A stretch of 64,000 nt of DNA, from NCBI RefSeq assembly GCF_016862115.1, contig NZ_BOMI01000115.1, positions 1 to 64,000 of the forward strand. The letters run 5' to 3'. Every line of letters begins with the position of its first letter. The first letter of the stretch is position 1. The stretch comes from Paractinoplanes deccanensis. Its GTDB lineage: Bacteria > Actinomycetota > Actinomycetes > Mycobacteriales > Micromonosporaceae. Positions 55,810 to 64,000 of this stretch are shown one piece after another. The position numbers and the translations under genes are program-made. The notes beneath the pieces are model-generated. The model ran no database searches, was not told the DNA's origin, and saw only the letters and a list, made by a program, of their open reading frames with translations.

Positions 55810-58608
55810 TCAGCGCGTGGCGCCGATGGTCGCCGTGCCCACCCACGTGGCCGTGTTGCCGGCCTTGTCGGTGGCGGTCGCCGTCAGCGTGTAGGTGCCG
55901 CGGAGCTTGCTGGTGATCCACTGCATGCTCCAGGGCGCCCTGGTCGTGGAGAGCGTCGTGACGTGCGCGCCGCTCTCGTCGGTCACCGCGATGGTGACCT
56001 TCGTGACCGCGAGGTTGTCGCTCACCGCGGTGGTGATCTTGGCGAGGGACGGGTACGCCGCCGGCAGGGTGACGTCGATCGCCGGCGCCTCGTTGTCGAC
56101 GGCGAACGTGCGGTCCAGGGTGGTGACGTTGCCGAGCCGGTCGGTCGCGCGCAGGGTCAGCACCTGCGTCGGCGCGAGCGAGGTCGTGTCGATCTCGATC
56201 TGGTACGGGGCGGCGGTGTCCTCGCCGAGCACCTGCCCGTCGGCGAGCACCTCGACCGACGCGATCCCGGCGCTGTCGACGGCGGACATGGTCGCGAGGA
56301 CCGTGCCGCGCAGCGGGACCGACACGATCGGGTTGGGCCACGCCACCTTCGGCCCGGTCACGTCGACGGCGACCTTGCGCGTGGTGCTCGCGGTGTTGCC
56401 CACCTGGTCGGTGGTGCGGACCGTCAGGGTGTACGAGGCGGAGCTCGCCGGCGTCCACTCGACCGCCCAGGGTGCCGACTCGGTGCTCCCGGCGGTCCTG
56501 CCGTTGACGAGCAGCTCCATCCGGGCGGTGTCGCCGGACGGGTCGCTCAGCTCGACCGTCACCGGGCCGCCGATGACGGCCGGCACCTGGGCGGCGGCCG
56601 ACGGCGCGGCGTTGTCCACCTCGACGGGCGTCGAGACGGTCGCCGTGTTGCCAGTGGTGTCGGTCGCGATCAGATCGAGGGTGTACGTGCCGGCGAGCTT
56701 GCCGGTGTTCCAGGTGAGCGTCCACGGGGCCCGCGTGGCGACCGTGGTCATGACCGTCTTGCCGTCGCCGTCCGTGGCGACCGCGCGGACCTGCTTCACC
56801 GCGACGTCGTCCTCGGCGGTCGGATTGATCTTCACGGTGCCGCGAAGCACGTCCGGCACCGAGACCTCGACGGTCGGCGCGCCGTTGTCCACGGTGACGC
56901 CGCGGGCGATCGTGGTCTCGTTGCCGAGCGTGTCGGTGGCGCGCAGCGTGAGGGTGTCGCCGCTGCTCAGTGCGGTGGTGTCGACCGCGATCTGGTACGG
57001 CGCCGCGTCGTCGGCGCCGATCACGTCGCCGCCGGCCAGCACGTCGACCGAGGTGACACCGCTGAGGTCGGAGGCCGTGGCGGCGACGGTGACGGTGCCG
57101 CGCAGGCCGCCCTTGGCGGACGGGCTGACCCACTTGAGCGACGGCCCGTTGTTGTCGACGGTGACCGTGACGCTGGAGGCCGTGATGGCGTTGCCGGACG
57201 TGTCGGTGACGCGCACCTTGACGGCCCGCGTGCCGCTGAGGCCGGTGGTGTCCCAGTCGATCGTCCAGGGCGCCGACGTCGTGGCGGCCACGAGCTTGTC
57301 GGCGACGAGGAGCTCCAGGCGGGCGGTGTCGTCCGACGGGTCGGTGAGGCTGACCGGGGTGGTGCCGGCGACCGCCGCGGCGACGCTGAACGCTGTCGAC
57401 GGGGGAGTGGAGTCCCGGACGTCCGGGGCGGGAACGACGCCACCGGTGATCGCCTCGAGGGCCGCCTGCGCGTCGACGCGGCCTTTGGCCACCCACGCGC
57501 CGACCGGCTCGGCGGTGCTCTCGATCGCGGCGCGCACCTCGTCGGCGGTGGCGGACGGCTGCGCGGCGCGGGCCAGCGCGGCCACCCCGGCCACGATCGG
57601 GGCCGCGGAGCTCGTGCCCGCGTACCAGAAGAACTTGTTGTCGGTGTTCTGCGAGTAGTTCTGGCCCGGGGCGGTCACGTCGACCCATGGGTTGCCGGCG
57701 CCGTTGTAGTTGGACCAGGTGAAGCGGGCGTCCTTGCTGTCCGACCCGGCGACGGCCACGGCGCCGGCGACGGCCGCGGGGAAGCGCTCGCTCGTCTGGC
57801 CGTCGTTGCCGGCCGAGGCGACCACGACGACGTCGTGGTCGGCCGCGTAGGCGAGCGCGTCGCGCACGACCTGCGTGTCGGTGGGCGTGCCGAGCGACAG
57901 GTTGATGACGTCGGCGTCGTGGTCGACGGCGTAGACGATGCCCTTGGCGATCACGTCGGTGGTGCCCTTGCCGTCGGCGCCCATCGCCTTCACCGGCAGG
58001 ATCTTGCAGGTCCAGCAGACGCCGGCGATGCCCGTGGCGTTGTCGCCGGCGGCGGCGATGACCGAGGCGGCCTTCGTGCCGTGGCCGTTGTCGTCGGCCG
58101 GGCTGGAGTCGTCGTTGACGAAGTCGTAGCCGGGCAGCAGCCGGCCGGCGAGCTCGCTGATCGCGCTGACGCCGGTGTCGACGACCGCGACCACGACGCT
58201 GTTGCCGGTGGTGTAGGCCCAGGCGCCGGAAGCCTTGATCTTGTCGAGGCCCCACTGCTGGCCGTAGAGCGGGTCGCTCGGGCTCGCGGTGGAGGTCACC
58301 GTGGCGACGGCGCCGGCCTCGACGTAGGTGACGTCCGGGTTGGCCCGCAGCGCCGCGACGGCGTCGGCCCGGTCCGCGGCGGGCACGGTGACGGTGAGGC
58401 TGTCGAGGGCGGGCGTCGTGTCGCTGGCGAGCACGCTGACGTCCGGGTCGGCGTTCAGGGCGCTGACGGTGGCGGCCGCGGCACTGTCCGAGCGCAGGCC
58501 CACCACCAGCGAGGACGGGGCAGGGCCGGTCTCCGCCGCGAGAGCCGGCGCGGCGGTGACGGCGGTCAGCGAGGCGGTCGCGAGGACCGCGGCGGCTGCT
58601 GTCTTCAT
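55810..58608 (-). CDS. Secreted subtilisin-like protease with Ig-like repeats (paralogue 1)
   Basis: A 932-residue exported S8 protease. Signal peptide about 1-25; an I9-type propeptide (about 30-105); catalytic Asp144 (VVAVVDTGV), His176 (DNGHGT) and Ser333 (AGTSSAAP). A CWTC pair lies near residue 199. From about 395 to the end run six bacterial Ig-like modules of about 90 residues, each ending in a VDN-type joint and alternating two subtypes. The start is ATG 58608 or GTG 58620. It is a close tandem paralogue of the gene at 58764-61541, each with its own terminator. Expected role: extracellular protein degradation with substrate or wall attachment by the repeats. Confidence 0.93.
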   Translation of the reverse strand: MKTAAAAVLATASLTAVTAAPALAAETGPAPSSLVVGLRSDSAAAATVSALNADPDVSVLASDTTPALDSLTVTVPAADRADAVAALRANPDVTYVEAGAVATVTSTASPSDPLYGQQWGLDKIKASGAWAYTTGNSVVVAVVDTGVSAISELAGRLLPGYDFVNDDSSPADDNGHGTKAASVIAAAGDNATGIAGVCWTCKILPVKAMGADGKGTTDVIAKGIVYAVDHDADVINLSLGTPTDTQVVRDALAYAADHDVVVVASAGNDGQTSERFPAAVAGAVAVAGSDSKDARFTWSNYNGAGNPWVDVTAPGQNYSQNTDNKFFWYAGTSSAAPIVAGVAALARAAQPSATADEVRAAIESTAEPVGAWVAKGRVDAQAALEAITGGVVPAPDVRDSTPPSTAFSVAAAVAGTTPVSLTDPSDDTARLELLVADKLVAATTSAPWTIDWDTTGLSGTRAVKVRVTDTSGNAITASSVTVTVDNNGPSLKWVSPSAKGGLRGTVTVAATASDLSGVTSVDVLAGGDVIGADDAAPYQIAVDTTALSSGDTLTLRATDTLGNETTIARGVTVDNGAPTVEVSVPDVLRGTVKINPTAEDDVAVKQVRAVATDGDGKTVMTTVATRAPWTLTWNTGKLAGTYTLDLIATDTTGNTATVSTPVEVDNAAPSAAAQVPAVIGGPVTVELSDPSGDTARMELLVNGRTAGSTESAPWAVEWTPASSASYTLTVRTTDQVGNTASTTRKVAVDVTGPKVAWPNPIVSVPLRGTVLATMSAVDSAGIASVEVLADGQVLGEDTAAPYQIEIDTTSLAPTQVLTLRATDRLGNVTTLDRTFAVDNEAPAIDVTLPAAYPSLAKITTAVSDNLAVTKVTIAVTDESGAHVTTLSTTRAPWSMQWITSKLRGTYTLTATATDKAGNTATWVGTATIGATR

Positions 58609-58711
58609 TCGGTGGGCCACGAGCTTGTTGTTCGGTCGGCCGCCGCCGAACGCGTGAACTATTCGTCCGGACCGTGCCGCCGAAAGGACCATCTGGCATC
58701 GACCGAAAGGG

Positions 58712-58748
58712 GGAACGCCGCCCGGGAGAGCCTCCCGGGCGGCGTTCC
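58712..58748 (-). terminator. Very strong hairpin terminator after subtilase 2
   Basis: Seventeen-base perfect arms, GGAACGCCGCCCGGGAG (58712-58728) and CTCCCGGGCGGCGTTCC (58732-58748), around AGC, 15 bases beyond the stop. It shares the CCCGGGAG core with the hairpin at 55768. Confidence 0.9.
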
Positions 58749-58763
58749 GCGGCGATGCCGCTG

Positions 58764-61541
58764 TCAGGGCGTGTTGTCCACCTCGGCCGGCCCCGTCCAG
58801 GTGCCGGTGTTGCCGGCCCGGTCGGTGACGGTCACCGTGATCGTGTACTCGCCGGTCAGCCGGCCCGTGCTCCACGGCACGGTCCACGGGCTGCGGGTCG
58901 AGCCCAGCGTGGCGACGGCCCGGCCGGTGGCGTCCGTGACGACCACCCGGACCTGCTTGACCCCGACGTTGTCGGCCACGTCCGGCGCGAGCGTCACGGT
59001 GCCGGACAGGGTGCCCGGCAGGGTCAGGTCGGCCGTCGGGGCCTCGTTGTCGACCGTGTAGGTGCGCGCCAGGGTCGTCACGTTGCCCAGCCGGTCGGTG
59101 GCACGCAGCTCGAGCTCCTGGCTCTGCGCCAGGTCGGCGGTGTCGAGCGGGATCGCGTACGGGGAGGTCAGGTCCTCGCCGACGACCTGGCCGTCGGCGA
59201 GCAGCTCGACCTTCGCCACCCCGGCCGGGTCCGTCGCGCTCGCGGCGACGGTGACCGTGCCGCGCAGCAGCGTCGTGGCGGCCGGCGCCGACCAGGTCAG
59301 CCGCGGGCCGGTCGTGTCGACCATGACCCGCCGCGTCGAGCCGGCGACGTTGCCGGCGGTGTCGGTGGTGCGCACCACGAGGGTGTACGCCCCGGCGGCC
59401 GACGGCGTCCACTCGATCGCCCACGGCCCCGCCGAGACGGTGTCGACGACCTGGTTGTTGACGAGCAGCACCATGGTCGCGGTGTCGGCGGACGGCGCGT
59501 CGAGCTCGACGGTGAGCGCACCCGCGGTCATGGCCGGCACGGTGGCGGCCGCGGACGGGGCGGTGTTGTCGACCTCGGCGGTGAGGTTCTCCGTGGTGGT
59601 GTTGCCGGTCGTGTCGGTCGCCGTCAGGGCGACGTCGTAGGTGCCGGTGAGCTTGCCGGTGTTCCACGTGAGCACCCACGGGGCCTTGGTGGCGCTCAGC
59701 GTGGTGACGACCCGGCCGGTGGCGTCGGTGACGACGGCCTTCACCTGCTTGACCGCGACGTTGTCGGTGACCGCCGGGGTGATCCGGACGGTGCCGCGCA
59801 GCGTGTCCGGCAGGGTCACGGCCACGGCCGGGGCCTCGTTGTCGACGGTGACGGTGCGGGCGATCGACGTGACGTTGCCGAGGTTGTCGACGGCGCGCAG
59901 GGTCAGGGCCTGGCTGTCGTCGAGCGCGGTGGTGTCGACGGTCATCGCGTACGGCGACGTGAGGTCCTCGGCGATGAGCTCGTCGTCGGCGAGCAGCTCG
60001 ACCGTGGCCACGCCGTTCAGGTCGGTGGCCGTCGCGGTGACGCTCACGGTGCCGCGCAGGGCCGCGGTGGCGCCCGGGGCGGTCCACCGCAGCACCGGCC
60101 CGGTGTTGTCGAGCGCGACGGTGCGGGCGGCCGAGGTGGTCACGTTCCCGGCGCTGTCGGTGACGCGTACCTTGATGGACTTGTTGCCGTTGAGGCCGGT
60201 GGTGTCCCAGTCGATCGTCCACGGCGCCTCGGTGGCCGTCGCGGCGACCCGGTCGGCGACCAGCAGCTCCATCAGGACGGTGTCGTCCGCCGGGGCGGTC
60301 AGGGTCACCGGCACGGTGCCGGAGGCGGGCGAGGTGACGCCGAACGCGGCCGACGGCGGCGTGGAGCCGCCGGTGATCAGCTTCTGGAGGGTGCCCTCGG
60401 CGTCCACGCGGCCCTTGGCGACCCAGGAGCCGACCGGGTCGGCCTGGCCCTCCATCGCGGCGCGGATCTGCGCGGCGGTGGCGGTGGGCTTGGCGGCGCG
60501 GGCCAGCGCGGCGACACCGGCGACGACCGGGCCGGCGGAGCTGGTGCCGACGTACCACCCGTAGGCGAAGGTCGGGCCCTGGGCGTAGTTGCTGCCCGGC
60601 GCGGCGAGGTCGACCCACGCGTCCTGCGCGCTGTTGTAGTTGGACCAGTTGTAGCGCAGGTCGCTCGGGTCGGAGCCGGCCACGGCGACCGCCTCGGTGT
60701 AGGCGGCGGGGTAGAAGCGGGTGGTCACCCCGTCGTTGCCGGCGGAGGCGACCACGACGACGTCGTGGTCGGCGGCGTAGCGCACCGCGTCCTGGAGGAC
60801 CTGGGTCGCGGTGTCCGAGCCGAGCGAGAGGTTGACGACGTCGGCGCCGTGGTCGACGGCGTAGACGATGCCCTGGGCGATGACGTCGGAGTAGCCGACG
60901 CCGTCGGAGCCCATCACCTTCACCGGCAGGATCTCGCAGTCCCAGCAGACACCGGCGATGCCGGTCGCGTTGTCGCCCTTGGCGGCGACGACGGTCGCGG
61001 CCCGGGTGCCGTGGCCGTTGTCGTCGGAGGGGTCGGCGTCGCCGTTGACGAAGTCGTATCCGGGCAGGACGCGCCCGGCGAGCTCGTTGGTGGCGGTGAC
61101 GCCGGTGTCGACGACCGCCACCACGACGCCGTCGCCGGACGACGAGGGCCAGGCGGCGGGTGCCTTGATCTTGGAGAGGCCCCACTGCTGGGCGTAGTAG
61201 GGGTCGGTCGGTGCCGCTGTGCTGACGACGGACGCCTCGACCTTCGGCTCGACGTACGTGACGTCGGGGTTGGCCCGCAGCGCCGCGATCGCGTCCGCGC
61301 TGTCGGCGGCCGGGACCGTGACGGTGACGGCGTCGAGCGCCGGCCGCGCGGTGCTGGCCAGGACGCTGACGTCGGGGTCGGCGTCCAGGGCGCTGACGGT
61401 GGCGGCCACGGCACTGTCGGTCCGCAGGCCTACCACGAGCGAGGACGGGGTTTGACTGGTCGAGGGCGCGGCGAGAGCCGGCGCGGCGGTCACGGCGGTC
61501 AGTGAGGCCGTCGCGAGGGCCGCGGCGGCAACAGTCTTCAT
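58764..61541 (-). CDS. Secreted subtilisin-like protease with Ig-like repeats (paralogue 2)
   Basis: A 925-residue protein with the same order of parts as its neighbour: signal peptide, I9-type propeptide, catalytic Asp (VVAVVDTGV), His (DNGHGT) and Ser (VGTSSAGP), CWDC pair, then six Ig-like modules. The signal peptides of the two are almost the same (MKTVAAAALATASLTAVTAA here), and the leader just upstream is conserved, so duplication is recent or under constraint. Start ATG 61541, or GTG/ATG slightly upstream. It has its own promoter region of about 190 bases shared with the divergent peroxidase gene. Confidence 0.93.
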   Translation of the reverse strand: MKTVAAAALATASLTAVTAAPALAAPSTSQTPSSLVVGLRTDSAVAATVSALDADPDVSVLASTARPALDAVTVTVPAADSADAIAALRANPDVTYVEPKVEASVVSTAAPTDPYYAQQWGLSKIKAPAAWPSSSGDGVVVAVVDTGVTATNELAGRVLPGYDFVNGDADPSDDNGHGTRAATVVAAKGDNATGIAGVCWDCEILPVKVMGSDGVGYSDVIAQGIVYAVDHGADVVNLSLGSDTATQVLQDAVRYAADHDVVVVASAGNDGVTTRFYPAAYTEAVAVAGSDPSDLRYNWSNYNSAQDAWVDLAAPGSNYAQGPTFAYGWYVGTSSAGPVVAGVAALARAAKPTATAAQIRAAMEGQADPVGSWVAKGRVDAEGTLQKLITGGSTPPSAAFGVTSPASGTVPVTLTAPADDTVLMELLVADRVAATATEAPWTIDWDTTGLNGNKSIKVRVTDSAGNVTTSAARTVALDNTGPVLRWTAPGATAALRGTVSVTATATDLNGVATVELLADDELIAEDLTSPYAMTVDTTALDDSQALTLRAVDNLGNVTSIARTVTVDNEAPAVAVTLPDTLRGTVRITPAVTDNVAVKQVKAVVTDATGRVVTTLSATKAPWVLTWNTGKLTGTYDVALTATDTTGNTTTENLTAEVDNTAPSAAATVPAMTAGALTVELDAPSADTATMVLLVNNQVVDTVSAGPWAIEWTPSAAGAYTLVVRTTDTAGNVAGSTRRVMVDTTGPRLTWSAPAATTLLRGTVTVAASATDPAGVAKVELLADGQVVGEDLTSPYAIPLDTADLAQSQELELRATDRLGNVTTLARTYTVDNEAPTADLTLPGTLSGTVTLAPDVADNVGVKQVRVVVTDATGRAVATLGSTRSPWTVPWSTGRLTGEYTITVTVTDRAGNTGTWTGPAEVDNTP

Positions 61542-61728
61542 TCGGTAGGCCACGGGCATGTCGATCGGTCGGCGCGTGCCGGACTGGACCGGAGAAAGGC
61601 GGAACCGCCCTCGTCCGAACGGCCGATGGGTGCGCCGCCGCCGCTGGCAGATTTAGGACAGCCGGGCCGAAACGGCGATCATCTGCGGCATCCTCCGGTG
61701 TGCAGAACCCGACCCGGAGGGGACCATC

Positions 61729-63156
61729 GTGCCGATCCTTGCCGACGCACCCACGATCCAGGGCAACATCCTGCTGCCCTTCGGCGGCCGCTACCAGGCC
61801 TTCCTGACCCTGTCGTTCCGCAGCGACCGGGACGGCGCCCGGAGGTGGCTGCGCGAGGCGGCCGGCCGGGCCTCCGGCACCGACGATGTCGAGCGCGCCC
61901 TCGACGGCGACGACGACGGCCAGGGCCGCGCGCGCCGGGGCCGGCGCATCCAGAGCTCGGCCTCGCTGCTCAACATCGGCCTCACCGCCACCGGCCTGGT
62001 GCTGCTGCGCGCCGAGGTGGCCGGCGACCTCGTGCCCTACGAGGCGTTCTGGCGCGGCCCGCTCGGCGCGCGGCTCGACGAGGCCGGGCAGCTCACGACC
62101 GCGCCCGCCCTGCTGGGCGACATCGGCGACAGCGACCCCGGCAACTGGGTCGTCGGCAAGCCCGCGGGCGCGCCCGTCGACGCGCTGCTCACCCTCGCCG
62201 CCGACGACGACGAGACGCTGACCGCCGCGCTGCGCGCCGAGAGCCGGGCCGCGACCGATGCCGGCCTCGAGGTCCTCTGGTCCGAGCGGGGTGAGGTGCG
62301 GCGCAACGCCGCCCACCGCCGGGTCGAGCACTTCGGCTTCACCGACGGCATCTCCCAGCCGGGCATCCGCGGCTTCAGCGACCCCGACCAGGTCAACAAG
62401 CTGATCGCGGCCGGCGAGTTCGTCCTCGGTTACCCCGGCGAGCGCCGCCCGGCCAACTGGGCGCCGCGGCCCACCCCCGCCCCGTGGATGCGCGGCGGCT
62501 CGTTCCAGGTGTTCCGCCGGATGAACCAGGACGCGGCGGGCTGGTGGCGGCACATGGGCGGCAACGGCGACGACGCCGAGTCCGCGGCGGCCAAGGCGCT
62601 CGGCCGCTCCCTCGACGGCACGCCCCTCGAGCCCGGCGCCACACCCCAGGACCAGAACGACTTCTCGTACGGCAGCGACGAGTCCGGCCGGCACACGCCG
62701 CTCTACGCGCACATCCGCAAGATGAACCCGCGCGCCGACGACGTCTTCCGCGACCGCGGCCACAAGATGCTGCGCCGCGGCATCACCTTCGGCCCCGCGT
62801 TCGACCGGGAGAATCCCGACGACCGCGAGCGGGGCATCCTCTTCAACGCGTACATGGCGAGCATCGAGGACCAGTTCGAGTTCCTGCTGCGCCACTGGGC
62901 GAACGATCCGAAGTTCCCGACCAGCACGCTCAACGCGTACGGCCGCAGCCTCGCCGACCGCGACCGGGTCGACGGCCTCGACCCCGTCGTCGGCCTGAGC
63001 GAGCGGCAGGCACGCGAGCGCCTGCCGAAGGAGGTCGTCGACCGCATCCCGCGGCAGGCCTTCGGCGGGTTCGTGACGACCACCGGCGCGGTGTACGCCT
63101 TCGCGCCCTCGCTGCCCGCGCTCAGCCTGCTGGCGGGCGAGGACCCGCTGGGCTGA
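61729..63156 (+). CDS. DyP-type haem peroxidase
   Basis: A 475-residue dye-decolourising peroxidase. The family motif with the distal Asp is HFGFTDGISQPGI (GxxDG) and the proximal haem ligand is the His of PLYAHIRKMNPR; RRGITFG follows as in the family. No signal peptide is seen, and the length fits the larger intracellular type. GTG 61729 is the start. It oxidises bulky organic substrates with hydrogen peroxide. Its end overlaps the convergent TPR gene by 35 bases. Confidence 0.93.
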   Translation: MPILADAPTIQGNILLPFGGRYQAFLTLSFRSDRDGARRWLREAAGRASGTDDVERALDGDDDGQGRARRGRRIQSSASLLNIGLTATGLVLLRAEVAGDLVPYEAFWRGPLGARLDEAGQLTTAPALLGDIGDSDPGNWVVGKPAGAPVDALLTLAADDDETLTAALRAESRAATDAGLEVLWSERGEVRRNAAHRRVEHFGFTDGISQPGIRGFSDPDQVNKLIAAGEFVLGYPGERRPANWAPRPTPAPWMRGGSFQVFRRMNQDAAGWWRHMGGNGDDAESAAAKALGRSLDGTPLEPGATPQDQNDFSYGSDESGRHTPLYAHIRKMNPRADDVFRDRGHKMLRRGITFGPAFDRENPDDRERGILFNAYMASIEDQFEFLLRHWANDPKFPTSTLNAYGRSLADRDRVDGLDPVVGLSERQARERLPKEVVDRIPRQAFGGFVTTTGAVYAFAPSLPALSLLAGEDPLG

Positions 63157-64000
63157 CCGGCCCGTCGATGCGCCGCAGCAGCGTCACCAGGTCCGGGCCG
63201 CTCTCCGCGGCGATCCACTCCGGCAGCTCGGGCAGCGGCGGCCCGGGCGGCAGGAGCACGCCCGTGAGCCGGCGGTACGCCTCGCGGTACTCGACGCTGG
63301 GCGCCCGCTCGTACAGCTCGCGGTAGATACCGGCGGCGGTGTCGCGCGCGCCCGTGTCGTCGGGGTCGGCCTGCCACACCGCGTCCAGCAGGATGGCCGC
63401 CTCGTGCGGCTCGCTCCACTGCTTGACCGCCTCGCGCAGCATCGCGGCCGCCCGCGCGGAGTCGATCTCGCCGGCGGCCGCGCGCAGGCGCACCGACAGC
63501 ACGAAGGCGTGCACCAGGGTGTCGCGCTCGCTGTGCTCCTGGGCCACGGCGAGCGCCTCCTCGTTGAGCCGCCGGGCCGCCGCGGGGCGGTCCGCGGCCA
63601 GGTGCAGGCTCGCGAGCCGGTGGAGCCCCGCGCAGAGGTAGTACGGGGCGTCGAGGTCGCGGGCCAGCTCGATCGCGCGCTCCAGCAGGCGCTGCGCCTC
63701 GCCCGGGCGCCCCTCGGCCGCGGTGATCAGGCCGAGCCCGGCCACCAGGTCGGCGACGCTGGAGGCGTCACCCAGCTCGACGGCCACCCGCAGCGAGTGC
63801 ATCACGCAGACGCGCGCCCGCCGATAGTCGCCCTGATCGCGGTAGATCTCGCTCATGTTGCCGACGATGACCGCGCCGGTGTGCCGGGCGCCGATGTCGC
63901 GGGCCACCGCCAGGGCCTGCCGGTACGACGCGATCGCCTGCACGTGGTCGGCGCCGCGCAGCGAGGCCCAGCCGAGGTTGTTGGCCGCGTGCAGGATCCA
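63122..64000 (-). CDS. C-terminal part of a TPR-repeat regulator (runs off the window)
   Basis: The frame is open to the window edge; about 293 residues are visible. They consist of tetratricopeptide-like helical repeats (AIASYRQALAVARDIGARHTG, ARVCVMHSLRVAVELGD, AQRLLERAIELARDLDAPYY), as in AfsR/SARP or NB-ARC-type actinomycete regulators. The last 30 residues are Pro-rich. The N-terminal domains that would define the type lie outside the window. Confidence 0.75.
   Translation of the reverse strand, partial: WILHAANNLGWASLRGADHVQAIASYRQALAVARDIGARHTGAVIVGNMSEIYRDQGDYRRARVCVMHSLRVAVELGDASSVADLVAGLGLITAAEGRPGEAQRLLERAIELARDLDAPYYLCAGLHRLASLHLAADRPAAARRLNEEALAVAQEHSERDTLVHAFVLSVRLRAAAGEIDSARAAAMLREAVKQWSEPHEAAILLDAVWQADPDDTGARDTAAGIYRELYERAPSVEYREAYRRLTGVLLPPGPPLPELPEWIAAESGPDLVTLLRRIDGPVSPAGPRPPAG

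Noticed and set aside
55810-62895. A single open frame of about 2360 codons through both subtilase genes
   Set aside because: The part upstream of 58620 is antisense to the peroxidase gene or out of frame with subtilase 2. Start, signal peptide and terminators show two separate protease genes.
1-64000. tRNA/rRNA genes, insertion sequences, attachment sites, and PKS/NRPS biosynthetic genes
   Set aside because: None was recognised by eye; no transposase motif, no CCA-ended cloverleaf and no carrier or condensation domains were seen.

Overview
The window comes from a high-GC Gram-positive bacterium, most likely an actinomycete and possibly one of the Micromonosporaceae. This is inferred from the very high GC content, frequent GTG starts, many GTGA/ATGA stop-start overlaps, an F420-type LLM reductase, secreted GH18/ricin-type chitinase, large one-component regulators and tandem secreted subtilases. 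No tRNA, rRNA, CRISPR array or transposase was seen. It reads as a chromosomal accessory or arm-like region of stress, secretion and small-catabolism genes.

Layout. 0-8.9 kb: a leftward operon of ABC ATPase, permease, histidine kinase and response regulator; a large ATP-binding LuxR regulator behind a TetR gene; and a divergent MFS pump. 8.9-15.8 kb: a PLP decarboxylase and a patatin that both carry an in-frame palindromic element and expanded simple repeats, then small genes, a chitinase, a GNAT and a collapsed MerR/GyrI locus. 15.8-22.6 kb: an ECF41-type sigma factor with its apparent regulon. 22.7-34.5 kb: a GH106-like glycosidase, two efflux/TetR systems, an animal-type haem peroxidase, esterase and dienelactone hydrolase, and an azoreductase/MarR pair separated by five near-identical palindromes. 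34.5-43.6 kb: aldo/keto reductase, sulfotransferase, LysR/MFS, CYTH and HD proteins, a scar of two broken genes, and a virginiamycin-B-lyase-like gene coupled to an LLM reductase. 43.8-52.5 kb: a catabolic cluster with a NitT/TauT-type importer, a RutA-like flavin monooxygenase, a cysteine hydrolase, an NtaA-like monooxygenase, an MFS protein and two flavin reductases. 52.5-64 kb: PNPOx-like protein, beta-lactamase-fold protein, CadD-like transporter, a GH18-like lipoprotein lacking its catalytic Glu, two tandem subtilases with Ig-like repeats, a DyP peroxidase and the end of a TPR regulator.

The most interesting locus is at 15.8-22.6 kb. The sigma factor has the ECF41 architecture (sigma2-linker-sigma4-SnoaL). 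Three sites of form TGTCACA-N16-NGTC, matching the known ECF41 promoter type, lie in front of an alpha/beta hydrolase pair, an NDH-2-like oxidoreductase and an NmrA-like oxidoreductase. The cluster also encodes a free-standing copy of the ECF41 SnoaL regulatory domain with better-preserved signature motifs than the sigma factor's own domain. Both hydrolases have lost the catalytic serine (to Ala and to Glu). This suggests a sigma factor system with a separate regulatory subunit and pseudo-hydrolase partners or sensors. That reading is inference from sequence only.

A second theme is in-frame repeat expansion: four coding regions (PLP decarboxylase, patatin, a TetR repressor, a cysteine hydrolase) contain tandem repeats whose unit length is a multiple of three.
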